Shown in pieces: positions 17,089 to 25,842 of a stretch of DNA of 64,000 nucleotides. Positions within the stretch are counted from its first letter, which is position 1. Every line of letters starts with the position of its first letter. Under the pieces are notes generated by a model. It made no database searches. It was not told the DNA's origin and saw nothing but the letters and a program-made list of their open reading frames with translations. A program made the position numbers and the translations under genes. The DNA is taken from assembly GCA_965237785.1 (NCBI GenBank), contig OZ250159.1, positions 4,092,001 to 4,156,000 of the forward strand, given 5' to 3'. The stretch is from UBA6522 sp965237785 (lineage in GTDB: Bacteria > Pseudomonadota > Gammaproteobacteria > Steroidobacterales > Rariloculaceae).

Positions 17089-19644
17089 TTAATTCATTTC
17101 CGGATATAACAGGGAGTTGAACAGAAACTTGTAGGTTCCGTGGGTCTGCCCGCGGTGCTGGGTGCGAAAACCAATCAGTATCACGCGCCCGTCCCGGTAC
17201 CCCGCGTCGACCACCGCCGCGCGGCGCGCCAGCTGCTCTTCTCCCGACATCCAGCCCCGCAACAGCACGTTGTCTTGCGGGTAACTGGCCACCACCTGCC
17301 TGTCCCAGTCGCCTGAAGGTGGCAGCCAGGTGGTGTAAGCGACGCTGCGGAAGAACATCGCAGCCGCCTCCGCCGGCATGCCGTAACCGATGGGCGAATC
17401 GTTATCGACGTTGATCCGCAATAGCGAAGTAGGTACCAGGAACTCGCTCTCCGACAAGCCTTCCAACGCATTCCTGACCGGCAGGTTAAACTCCCGGGTG
17501 AACAGGGGGCCCGAGTTATCGAGCGCGACCAATATGCCGCCCTGGCCGACGAACTCCCTCAACGCTTCGATCCCCGTATCCCCGATTCCGCCTTCATACT
17601 CCGGCGGATAGGCGTCAAATGCACGGGCATAGTTGCGAGATCCGGGTTCGGTCAGGCCGGTTTTTATCACCGCCGGGCTCTCGTTGGCGAACACGATGAC
17701 ATCAAACTGCCTGTTCAGATCGCCTGCGATGTTCTCGTTGTGCAGCGTCGTGAAAGGAATGCCGAAATCATCGAATACGAACCGGGTCCAGCCTTCGTCC
17801 ATGTTGGATCGCCATGACTGATACAGCCCGATACGCGGCATGCGCAGCGCCGCCGCCGGAATACTGCCCATGTCCTCGAGCCCGTAGGCGCTGGCATGCC
17901 ATTGCTCCAGGAGCCCCGGGAGCGCGTCTTGAACCTGCGGCGAATGGCCGACGATGAAGCTGCCCGCCGGCACCTGAAATCCATCCCCCTCGACGCTGCC
18001 CGTCGAGCGGTAGACATCGGCACCCTGTTGCAGCAGCGCAATAGCGACCGCATACGAGGCGTTTACCCGGCTGTCAAGGACGACATACGGTGTCGATGGC
18101 GGCGCCATCACGCTCGGGTAGGGAATGCTCGTCAGCCGTTCCAGCGACGCTTCGAACGGTTGCTCGATCTGGCTGAAGTCGACTCCCATCTGCATCGGCA
18201 ATGCATGCGAGGCGTTGTCCTGCAGGACGCTTGGCACGCCACCGGGATATCTTCGCTCCCCGAGCATGTTGAGCACATAGGGCCGGTAGGGTTGCGCCGT
18301 GAAGATCACGAAGGACCCGGCCGGGAAGTTGGCGCCGTCTGCGACGAAGGCTTCGCTGGCCTGGTGAATTTCAGCCCCGCCGAACTGCAACATCTCGATC
18401 GTGCGCAGGGTGGTCGGGTAGTCGGTTTGCCGCGACGGAATTACATAGGCGAAGGGGTCGCCGGGTCGAGGCTCTTCGATGGCCTCCTTGCCCATTCTGT
18501 AGTAGTTGTACAACCAATCTTCTTTGTGCTGAGCTGCCGTCTCTACCAGGCTCATGGTCGAATTCAATACATAATCCACGATGTCTCTCAGACGCCACCA
18601 GCCCCCCGGCCAGGGATCCGGATAGCGCAGGCTCTTTTGAGAATAAAATTCCGGTATCTCATTGGGATCGACATAAACCGGGGTAGCTATATTGACGGAA
18701 GCAATTTCAGTGAACAGACCTGTCGTGTTATGGACCATCGCATTGGTTGTCAGAGTGCCCTTCCACCAGGTTGATGAAAAAATAGCGTCATGCACGACCC
18801 CTTTGTGCCCTGCTTTTTGGAGGTCGTAAGCCATGTTGGCCCCGACAAGGTCTATGCCACTGAAGATCAATGGATGGATATTCGGGTCGGAAGGATCCAT
18901 GAATGGCGGAACGAACATGCGGGCATTGTCTTTGCCCATCTGGTGCGGGTCATCATAGATTTGGGGAAACCAGTCATGCCACAAGACCCGGCTGATGGCC
19001 CTTGTCTCTACCAGGTTGTTGGCAATCCCATCGCGGTTATTGTCGTGACCGGCGTAGTGATGATAGAGCCACGGCATCGGTCCGCCTTCATGTTTCGTAC
19101 CCAGGTGGTCTCTATACCAGTCGGTGATCATGAGTTGCCCGTCCGGGTTTGCAACCGGAATCAGCAACACGATGACGTCGTCCAATACCTCGTCGGCATC
19201 AAATGGAGTATCCCCGGTGGCGAGTCTATAGGCAGACTCCAGGACGGCTTGAGACATGCCGATCTCCGATGCATGCAGGCCGTGCGTGATAAGGACGATG
19301 ACCTTTCCTTCCTGGCTGAGTTGCCTGGCCTCCTCGGGCGCGAGATCTCGTGGATCGCTCAGTCTTCTGGCGATCTCGCGATAACGGTCGAGATTCGCCA
19401 TGTTGTCCTCAGAGGTGACGACCGCCATGATCATCGGTTCACCCAATGTGGTCTCACCGATGGTCAACACCGAGACTTTGCCCGACTCCTCGTCGAGTCG
19501 TTCAAAATATGCCCGGATTTGGTGGTAGTCGACGAGCGTTCGGTCTGCGCCGACCTGGTGGCCCAGAAATACCTCCGGCGAGGTCTGGGCACTGAGAGAA
19601 AAGGGCAACAGGAGTATCGCAACAGAAACCAGTCTTATTGTCAT
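17089..19644 (-). CDS. Exported M14-type zinc metallopeptidase, copy 2
   Basis: 851 residues from ATG 19644, which has AAGGGG upstream; a start at 19671 would place 9 extra residues before the signal peptide. It aligns end to end with the gene at 14435-17002. The zinc motif is HASE (H124, E127) and the third-ligand region reads DDPHQMG instead of CDHHQSG, keeping the second histidine. Differences near the active site suggest the two copies may prefer different substrates. The signal peptide ends near FSLSAQ. It is the first gene of the long minus-strand series; its promoter would lie in 19645-19990. Confidence 0.85.
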   Translation of the reverse strand: MTIRLVSVAILLLPFSLSAQTSPEVFLGHQVGADRTLVDYHQIRAYFERLDEESGKVSVLTIGETTLGEPMIMAVVTSEDNMANLDRYREIARRLSDPRDLAPEEARQLSQEGKVIVLITHGLHASEIGMSQAVLESAYRLATGDTPFDADEVLDDVIVLLIPVANPDGQLMITDWYRDHLGTKHEGGPMPWLYHHYAGHDNNRDGIANNLVETRAISRVLWHDWFPQIYDDPHQMGKDNARMFVPPFMDPSDPNIHPLIFSGIDLVGANMAYDLQKAGHKGVVHDAIFSSTWWKGTLTTNAMVHNTTGLFTEIASVNIATPVYVDPNEIPEFYSQKSLRYPDPWPGGWWRLRDIVDYVLNSTMSLVETAAQHKEDWLYNYYRMGKEAIEEPRPGDPFAYVIPSRQTDYPTTLRTIEMLQFGGAEIHQASEAFVADGANFPAGSFVIFTAQPYRPYVLNMLGERRYPGGVPSVLQDNASHALPMQMGVDFSQIEQPFEASLERLTSIPYPSVMAPPSTPYVVLDSRVNASYAVAIALLQQGADVYRSTGSVEGDGFQVPAGSFIVGHSPQVQDALPGLLEQWHASAYGLEDMGSIPAAALRMPRIGLYQSWRSNMDEGWTRFVFDDFGIPFTTLHNENIAGDLNRQFDVIVFANESPAVIKTGLTEPGSRNYARAFDAYPPEYEGGIGDTGIEALREFVGQGGILVALDNSGPLFTREFNLPVRNALEGLSESEFLVPTSLLRINVDNDSPIGYGMPAEAAAMFFRSVAYTTWLPPSGDWDRQVVASYPQDNVLLRGWMSGEEQLARRAAVVDAGYRDGRVILIGFRTQHRGQTHGTYKFLFNSLLYPEMN

Positions 19645-19990
19645 TGGGTTCCCCTTAACGAAGACGAGCAATATTTTTCCGGTAAATTGCCCGCTCGTCT
19701 AACCGGAATTCGATCGGGCATCCGCTCGCTGGAATAATACGCCATTTCCCTTTTGAAAACTGTTGATTCCACGGCGAACCTGCCACTCCGGGACATGGCG
19801 ACGCGCCCAGCGAGTTGAGTATCGCCCGCGTTTGCAGCGGAGCTCGGCGCGGGGGAACGCACCCGGGCGCCTCGGGGAAAGACGCCGGTACGGCCGGATG
19901 GTGACTCAGGGGACGCGCTAAAATGCCGTTCTCCGGACCCTTGGCGTTGCCGGCGGCAGCGTAGTGCATAAACACATACGGTAGAAGGGC
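19645..19990. other. Intergenic region between divergent peptidase gene and CobW pseudogene
   Basis: About 345 bp. Minus-strand frames stay open through parts of it, but I recognise no protein, motif or RNA. The left edge should carry the promoter of the peptidase gene. Nothing else can be supported. Confidence 0.35.
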
Positions 19991-20910
19991 GTGAATCCCG
20001 ATAGCAAATCGAAAATTCCAGTTGTCATCATCACCGGTTTTCTGGGTAGCGGAAAGACCACTTTGCTTAACTTCATCGTAGAGCAGCCGCATATGAACAT
20101 GACGGCGATAATAATCAACGAGTTTGGTGAAATCGGCCTCGATCATCTCCTCGTAGAAACGAGTTTGGAATAAATTATCGAAATGAATAATGGCTGCATA
20201 TGTTGTACTGTTCGCGGAGATCTTCAAGACAAGCTGGGATCGCTCGCAATGTGGCTGGACACTGGGCGACTTCCACCAGTTGAACGAGCGATCGTCGAAA
20301 CGACTGGACTGGCCGATCCCACTCCCATCATGCACACTCTCATGACTGACCAGCATCTATTGAATCGCTATCGTTTCAGTGGCGTTGTTACAGTGGTCGA
20401 TGCCATCGCAGGTTCGTCTTCGATAAAACGATTTCCGGAGGCGGTGAAGCAAATCGCCGTCGCCGATCAATTGTTCCTTTCGAAAAAAGATCTTGTCGAA
20501 TCGTTGTCGAGTTGGGACAACTATCTGGAATTAAGGGAGCGTATTCGACAGATCAATCCCAGGGCGGTTGTACATGAAATTTCGAATGGTGAAATCGACC
20601 CAAACATCCTGATTCCCCACGAAACTGACGAGACCGAAGGAACTCTTGCCGATATTGCTGGATGGTTGAGTTCAGCAGAGGAATCCTGGAGTAAAAATGA
20701 GTGTAACGATCAACCAAATGCACACGGAAATGACACTGACCAATCCGGTATAAGAACTTTCTCGATCGAACTCGAAGAGCCCATCGACAGGGAAGAATTC
20801 AACGAGTTTATTCAGGCTCTTGCAATAGGGTTCGGTGAGAATTTGTTACGGATGAAAGGGATTCTTAATGTTGAAAATGGATCGGGCCAGCCAGCAGTGG
20901 TCCGCGGCGG
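19991..20910 (+). pseudogene. CobW/COG0523-type GTPase, nonsense codon and lost C-terminus
   Basis: GTG start at 19991, then Walker A in TGFLGSGKTTLLN, the NEFGEIG segment, and after an in-frame TAA at 20171-20173 the same frame continues with IIEMNNGCICCTVRGDL, carrying the CxCC metal-binding motif. ETTGLADP and LSKKD (guanine recognition) follow in order. Similarity continues to LLRMKGILNVENGSGQPAVV near 20905, where CobW C-terminal domains normally proceed with a histidine-rich stretch; here the sequence becomes unrelated and G/C-rich although the frame stays open to 21139. COG0523 proteins are GTP-dependent metallochaperones. One stop between the two nucleotide/metal motifs plus a replaced C-terminus makes a functional product unlikely, unless an internal ATG (20183) expresses a fragment. 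Confidence 0.82.
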
Positions 20911-21222
20911 GCAAGATGCCGGCGGCAAGCGCAAAGGGAAAGAGCAGAACGCGGCGCGGTCGCGCCATGGCCGAACCGTTGAAACCACCGAGGTGGTGAG
21001 CGTCGATGCGTGCGCAAGTCGCGGCGCCGATCTCAGTACGACCCCATCGCGGCCGAGGCCACGCCGCACGCGGATCGACATCCTGTTCGAGAAGGTCGTT
21101 CATCATGTCGAAGTGGAAGTCAAGGATTGCGGGCGCTGAAGCACCTGGCAGCCATCGAATCAGTGCCGCCAGAGCTGCTCGGCTATGGTTTTCAGTCGGC
21201 GACAAACTGAACAAGGTCCATC
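20911..21222. other. Unassigned segment downstream of the CobW remnant
   Basis: About 310 bp with noticeably higher G/C than the CobW remnant before it and the radical SAM gene after it. Frames are open on both strands but none resembles a known protein. It may be debris of an insertion or rearrangement that removed the CobW C-terminus. Confidence 0.35.
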
Positions 21223-21321
21223 TTGAGTCGTACGCTCTCTGTATTCGATCGCATTGTCGCATTGCTCCGGGATCACCATGTCGAGTATATCCACGTGCGC
21301 CATGCTTCGGTACGCACGTCT
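21223..21321 (+). pseudogene. YbaK/ProX-like editing-domain gene, 5' stub
   Basis: Reading from TTG 21223, about 33 residues resemble the start of YbaK/ProX aminoacyl-tRNA deacylases: an FDRIVALLRDHHVEYIHVRH helix-strand unit followed by VRTS, matching the H-x-x-(V/C)-x-T-S pattern where family members continue with EEAA. Here the match stops and the frame runs antisense into the 3' end of the radical SAM gene. The rest of the gene is not found in the window. It looks like a stub left at an insertion or deletion boundary. The match is short, hence moderate confidence. Confidence 0.45.
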
Positions 21322-21354
21322 CCCGCAAGTTTCCATGATTTCAGAGCGAGCAAA

Positions 21355-23904
21355 CTACATGAAATTGGGAACAGACTGAATTCTAGCCGTAGGCGACTGC
21401 AGCTCCCAGAAGATCTGATGTGAGTCATACTGTTGGTTATTGTAGTTGATATGGCGATAAGCGTACTTATCACTAATGCTTGTTCGCGCGGATGGATAGC
21501 TTATGAGTGGCTTTTGGCCATGCTTTAGGTTGTGATCCATAAAGTACGCAGGGACGTCATGCTCCAAGCTTACGTTTAGGGGATATGACAAAGCGTCTTC
21601 AGGCATCACCATTTCATTGTAGTACAGTACAGCGTCAAATGCGGAATCCCGCTGTACACCAAATCCAGCTTCCGTGAACTCAGCAATTTCATTGTAGAAT
21701 TGATGCCAGCCGCCAGGCGAATTCAGATAATGCTGAAACACCTTTGAGACGTAGGTAATTGTGGGGTATCTGTATGGAAAACGCTCAATCACATTGTATA
21801 ACTTGTGCAAGTAGTCGAGGGCCGAGATACCGTGATCCCAACTCAAATAACGTAAGACATATCGCAATGTAGAAAAGCTATCAGCTACAGTAAACAAATG
21901 GTAAATCATGTTCATAAGATGTAGGTCATCTTGAGAATAACTGAAAGTCGATGCCAAAAAGTTATTCCGATCCACCTTAATCTTGTATTTCTCGACGTAA
22001 TCAGGATTCGCCATAGGGCTATTGGGAAGTAACTCCGTCGGGTATGCTTTAACGGTTATATCCTTATCGAAAAAATACTTCAAATCCTCCTTGAACGAGT
22101 CAACCGTCATACCAGGTAAGCCTATCATTAGATCGGTAGATAAAGGCAGTCCAGTTACGCGAAATATTTCTGCCAAATCGTCGTATTTGTTTGTCTTTAT
22201 ATTCTTTCTGTTAATTACTTCCAGCGTAAATGTATCCCTCGTTTGAATTGAGATTACGCCTTGACTACAAATGTTGTTCGCAGCGAAAAGCTCAACAATT
22301 ATCGCGAGCCTTTTTGTAGCGTTCTTCGTGTAGTTTACGACGACTTCTATAGGATAACCGTATTTTTTCTTGATTTTGCAAATCCACCCGGCGATCTCAA
22401 TATCACGGTCATAGATTCCAAAATTTGCGTCTGCTACCCAAATGACTCGTACTTTGTTTTTTCCAATCCATTCAATCTCGTCCCTTACTCTTTGCAAGTC
22501 GAATTTTCTTATTTTTTGGTTCGTCGCCGATCCCCAATCGCAAAAGGTACAGCCGAATGGACAGCCACGATTGGATTCAATGATCGCCGCGTCTATCGAA
22601 CCCATGTAGGAGCTGAACGCACCGCTGAGATAGGGTGAAGGAAGGACGTCCAAATTCTGGATACGCGGTCGAGGGGCTGTTCGTATGAATCGTTCCGATA
22701 CTACGCCATCGCTACCGGTGAACGTGGTGCGGTAAGTGATTCCCTTGACGTTTTGCAGATGGTCAAATGTCATATTGGCGGAATTGAGTGCCTCCAATAA
22801 ATCAACGATGGTAAATTCACCTTCGCCGTGTACGGCAATGTCTACGGATTTGTTTTGAGCCAAAAAAGCTGAACTGGCCGCCTCATAACTTGGAGTACTA
22901 GGACCTCCATGAATGGTGATGTTTTGCTGATTAAGTTGTTTCACCGCTGCCGATATGTCTAAATTCGATGCGATGGACCACATATAATTGGAAAATAGCC
23001 AAACGCCTTGTCGGTAATTCCGGTACGGCTCGGCCAGTATGTCTCGCGGTGAATTTGAATATACGATTGGCACCAACAAAAATCGATCCAGAAGAGCACC
23101 CTCCCTGTATTCAGCAATAAAGCTGTACATCATACCCAAAGCCAGGGGAAAGTGGTTAGGCATATGAGGCACAAAATAAATCGGTATTCTGCCGTCCAAG
23201 TCTGATGGATCGAGAGATGAAACCAAGCTATCGGGACTCGTGTTTGTATGAGCAGCGGATCTTGATTGCTCGCGGCGATGGCTCGATTCACCTATCACGT
23301 CCGTTAGCAGCCCGATTTCGTGTAACCATTTTGTTGCGCGCAACTTGATCGACGCATCACCAGATCCCCTGCGTTCAGCCAAGCAGTGGGTCACTTTTTT
23401 GCCGGAAGAAAATGATGTCAAAATCAATGCCATATCCAGCGACAAAACGTAATGGCTGCGTGTAACCGAACTCCATATTTCGAAGCCGGTTTGCACAGGC
23501 CTGAACATAAAGTTATTGCTTAATCTAAGCCGCTTCTCTTGAAACGAGTTTCTTACATGTGAGTGATTATCGAACTTTTTTAGTCCTACGGATGACGTAC
23601 CTATAGGGATCGTTTGCTCTGAACCACGTGCGCCCAATAGAACATGTGATTGTTTCAATTCCTTGATTCTCTGTATTGTGTGGAATCGAGAAAAATCATT
23701 TAATAAATGTTTTCGTGCCTCTGCCCTGAATGTGCGGATTAGATCTGCGTGACGATTTATGCTATTGGCTACGTCAAGTAGAACAAAATCCGATTCGGTT
23801 AATGATGTAGATGCCTTGTCCATGGGCTGCCACCCAGCAAAGAACGTGCCCTTTGAATGGAATATTCGCATCGTGGGATTAACCACCAAGGTGTCATCGA
23901 CCAT
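21355..23904 (-). CDS. Large B12-binding-type radical SAM protein with N-terminal extension
   Basis: 849 residues. The radical SAM cluster motif is C448-x3-C452-x2-C455 (RGCPFGCTFCDWG). Before it, residues about 238-415 look like a cobalamin-binding Rossmann domain (IHGGPSTPSYE at 331-341, VHGEGEFTIVDLLEAL at 358-373). The first 230 residues contain two segments (about 5-95 and 130-205) ending in L..G-L-L, reminiscent of winged-helix/PqqD-like domains; this is pattern impression only. A C-terminal region of about 200 residues follows the barrel. The gene is visibly A/T-richer than its neighbours, stands alone, and lies between gene stubs, all suggesting horizontal acquisition. Known relatives methylate or rearrange unactivated carbons in cofactors, antibiotics or peptides. 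The substrate is unknown. No ribosome site is obvious at ATG 23904. Confidence 0.8.
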   Translation of the reverse strand: MVDDTLVVNPTMRIFHSKGTFFAGWQPMDKASTSLTESDFVLLDVANSINRHADLIRTFRAEARKHLLNDFSRFHTIQRIKELKQSHVLLGARGSEQTIPIGTSSVGLKKFDNHSHVRNSFQEKRLRLSNNFMFRPVQTGFEIWSSVTRSHYVLSLDMALILTSFSSGKKVTHCLAERRGSGDASIKLRATKWLHEIGLLTDVIGESSHRREQSRSAAHTNTSPDSLVSSLDPSDLDGRIPIYFVPHMPNHFPLALGMMYSFIAEYREGALLDRFLLVPIVYSNSPRDILAEPYRNYRQGVWLFSNYMWSIASNLDISAAVKQLNQQNITIHGGPSTPSYEAASSAFLAQNKSVDIAVHGEGEFTIVDLLEALNSANMTFDHLQNVKGITYRTTFTGSDGVVSERFIRTAPRPRIQNLDVLPSPYLSGAFSSYMGSIDAAIIESNRGCPFGCTFCDWGSATNQKIRKFDLQRVRDEIEWIGKNKVRVIWVADANFGIYDRDIEIAGWICKIKKKYGYPIEVVVNYTKNATKRLAIIVELFAANNICSQGVISIQTRDTFTLEVINRKNIKTNKYDDLAEIFRVTGLPLSTDLMIGLPGMTVDSFKEDLKYFFDKDITVKAYPTELLPNSPMANPDYVEKYKIKVDRNNFLASTFSYSQDDLHLMNMIYHLFTVADSFSTLRYVLRYLSWDHGISALDYLHKLYNVIERFPYRYPTITYVSKVFQHYLNSPGGWHQFYNEIAEFTEAGFGVQRDSAFDAVLYYNEMVMPEDALSYPLNVSLEHDVPAYFMDHNLKHGQKPLISYPSARTSISDKYAYRHINYNNQQYDSHQIFWELQSPTARIQSVPNFM

Positions 23905-23966
23905 GTCGTGTTGTGTTTAGGTTGTTGATAAACAAGTTTGTCTACCGGATCATACTATCAATATCC

Positions 23967-24080
23967 GTGGAGACGGGTACACTACTGCCCGCCGGATCGG
24001 CAGTGGACTGGAGAATTGCCGTGGACTCGACGTCGGGTCCAGTACGTGCAAGCGTGATAGCGTGGCTGGAAAGGAACTGA
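23967..24080 (+). pseudogene. Possible LysR-type regulator, 3' stub
   Basis: A frame ending in TGA at 24078-24080 reads GTLLPAGSAVDWRIAVD, then PVRASVIAWLERN, similar to the C-terminal end of LysR-family regulators (a short strand followed by a final V-R-x-x-x-x-W-L helix). Upstream the frame becomes A/T-rich and unrelated. The stop lies 4 bp before the start of a pobA-like stub. The match is short, so it could be the end of another family. Confidence 0.35.
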
Positions 24081-24084
24081 CCGG

Positions 24085-24190
24085 GTGAGAACACAAGTGG
24101 GCATCATCGGCTTCCGGCCCGTCCGGATTGCTGCTGTCGCAACTGCTCGACCTCAACGGCATAGACAGCGTCGTGCTGGAGCGGCGCAGA
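24085..24190 (+). pseudogene. 4-hydroxybenzoate 3-monooxygenase-like gene, 5' stub
   Basis: From GTG 24085 the sequence reads VRTQVGIIG, then after a one-base shift near 24110 continues GPSGLLLSQLLDLNGIDSVVLERR. Together this is the N-terminal FAD-binding strand-turn-helix (GxGxxG) of PobA-type flavoprotein monooxygenases, with the ERR end of the second strand. The remaining some 350 codons are missing and a Rid-family gene begins 21 bp later. PobA makes protocatechuate, the substrate of the LigAB dioxygenase encoded 6 kb away, so this may be a lost feeder step. Confidence 0.65.
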
Positions 24191-24211
24191 TTCAACGAAG
24201 GAGATTGGACA

Positions 24212-24739
24212 ATGAGCATTCTTGCATGGCACAGGCGCTATCGAACCGATCTTCTGTTGGGGGCCGCGGTCGCGGTTCTGGTGGCCGGTTGCGAGCCGGG
24301 CGGTCCATCATTCGAGTACATTCAACTTCCGGGTACCGAGCCGGGGGGAGAGACCAATCAGCCGTTTACCTCCGCGATCAAGGTACGCTCGGGCAACATG
24401 GTCCTGCTTTCGGGTACGGTGGGCGCGGGTCCCCATAGCCATCCGCACGTCGCGGCCGAATTCGATCATCTCGACTTCAGTACCGAGGCCCAGACCGAAC
24501 GGGTCATGGAGAGCCTGAAGGAGATGGTAGAGGCAGCCGGGGGTGAACTCACCGACATCATTCAGGTGACGCGGTTCGTTCGCGACGTGGGCGCCAACCA
24601 GGACGCGATCAATGCGGTGATGAATCGCTACTGGGGGCCGGATCACCGTCCGGCGAGTACCACGGTGGAAATCGTGCGGCTCGCAACCGATCCGCGCTTT
24701 GTTCTTGAGGTGGAAGCCATCGCGGTAGTGCCCCAGTAG
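24212..24739 (+). CDS. Rid (YjgF/UK114) family lipoprotein
   Basis: 175 residues from ATG 24212, which has a strong AAGGAG site; longer frames upstream belong to the pobA stub. The N-terminus is a lipoprotein signal (LLLGAAVAVLVAGC, lipidated Cys27), so the protein should be membrane-anchored outside the cytoplasm, unusual for a Rid protein. The Rid core shows VLLSGTVGAG, DIIQVTRFV and FVLEVEAIAVVPQ. In RidA the imine-hydrolysing arginine lies in a P-A-R-S context; here the matching site reads RPASTTVEI, so that arginine appears to be absent and classical 2-iminoacid deaminase activity is doubtful. Confidence 0.8.
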   Translation: MSILAWHRRYRTDLLLGAAVAVLVAGCEPGGPSFEYIQLPGTEPGGETNQPFTSAIKVRSGNMVLLSGTVGAGPHSHPHVAAEFDHLDFSTEAQTERVMESLKEMVEAAGGELTDIIQVTRFVRDVGANQDAINAVMNRYWGPDHRPASTTVEIVRLATDPRFVLEVEAIAVVPQ

Positions 24740-24754
24740 GCACACCTCGGTTGA

Positions 24755-25807
24755 CTACCTGTCCAATTCGCATTCATACGGCTCCACCTCGACGCCCGGG
24801 CGGTAGCGCCAGACGTGGAAGCGCGGCGCCGACACGGGCTCCGTGAACGTCGCCGGGTCGTTCGCAGCAAAGTCGTATACCACTTCGCCCTGCTCCCGGT
24901 TCAGCGTGAAGCGTTCGGTAATCTCGATCGCGGGCGATTGCGGAACCGCCACGAGGCGGAGCGTTTTGAAATATGGCCAATTGATGCGCGTGGTAGTCGC
25001 GACGAGCGTATCGCCCTCCCAGCGACCGATTGAGTAGCCCAACGGGGAGGGCGGTTGATTCTCGGCACTCGCATTTTCATTCATATGGATGACGCGTACA
25101 TTGTCATCCGATTCAATTCGAATCTGAATATCGCCGTTGTCCAACAGCGTGAAACCAACCGGGTGCGGGCCGATATAGGTCATCGCTTCCGGCATCCCTG
25201 GAGATACGCAGCCTAATACGGGATCGTCACGGCTCGGATCGAATGCTTCGAAGCCGGCTCTGGCAGCGGCCGTAAGTGGCGGGGAGTCTGCGAATTCCGG
25301 GGGATTCGAGCGTAGTTGGCTCCAAACTCTGAATATATCTTCAACCGGCGCTACGAACCCTTCGGGTCGCTCCCGCCCGCCTTCACGATATCCGAGGGGC
25401 TGGTCTGTCCACCTGGGTTGCCCGGACAGGCGAGTCAGCATCTCTCGACCATCCGGCAGCAAAACGTTGCTAACCAGAAAGGCGTCGGGTCGTCGAGACG
25501 ACGGCGAACCCACGACTCTGACGATCTGCCCGACCTCCACCAGATCTCCAGTAACGCCGGCCCGGCCCAGACTGTTAATGTCTTGCCCTGCCATCTTCCA
25601 GACCTTCTCGGTACCGTCAGCGTTTCGGACCAGCAGATGGATACGAATATGCGGATTCCTCCACTGAACCTGGACGACCTCTCCGGAGTGCTCTTCAATA
25701 ACATCGCTATCGAACTCAGAGGTCGCGTGATGTCCGAAACCTGACACGGGGCCCAGGATCAATCCGAGGAATAAAAGAACTGTGCGCAATTGAATCTTGG
25801 TGGCCAT
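24755..25807 (-). CDS. Exported DUF6152-like protein with C-terminal extension
   Basis: 350 residues from ATG 25807, chosen because GGGGGAC precedes it and a signal peptide follows (VLLFLGLILGPVSGFG); the open frame extends 115 codons further upstream without good coding sense and overlaps the next gene. The mature N-terminus begins HHATSEFD, and RNPHIRIHLLV follows about 35 residues later, the HH and NPH signature shared by the neighbouring proteins. The C-terminal two thirds contain IGRWEGDTLVATTTRINWPYF and an ITERF segment, a pattern also seen in the next gene. Biochemical function is unknown; location is periplasmic. Confidence 0.65.
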   Translation of the reverse strand: MATKIQLRTVLLFLGLILGPVSGFGHHATSEFDSDVIEEHSGEVVQVQWRNPHIRIHLLVRNADGTEKVWKMAGQDINSLGRAGVTGDLVEVGQIVRVVGSPSSRRPDAFLVSNVLLPDGREMLTRLSGQPRWTDQPLGYREGGRERPEGFVAPVEDIFRVWSQLRSNPPEFADSPPLTAAARAGFEAFDPSRDDPVLGCVSPGMPEAMTYIGPHPVGFTLLDNGDIQIRIESDDNVRVIHMNENASAENQPPSPLGYSIGRWEGDTLVATTTRINWPYFKTLRLVAVPQSPAIEITERFTLNREQGEVVYDFAANDPATFTEPVSAPRFHVWRYRPGVEVEPYECELDR

Positions 25808-25842
25808 GTCGTCCCCCTTACCTGAAATCCTTGCGGCCCGGC

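Noticed and set aside
19655..20356. A 233-codon minus-strand frame opposite the CobW remnant
   Set aside because: No recognisable motif, and the plus strand carries obvious GTPase motifs over half its length.
21160..21336. A 58-codon minus-strand frame downstream of the radical SAM gene, containing four cysteines, considered as a peptide substrate
   Set aside because: It is antisense to the ybaK-like stub, lacks a ribosome site and shows no leader or repeat pattern; chance is the simpler explanation.
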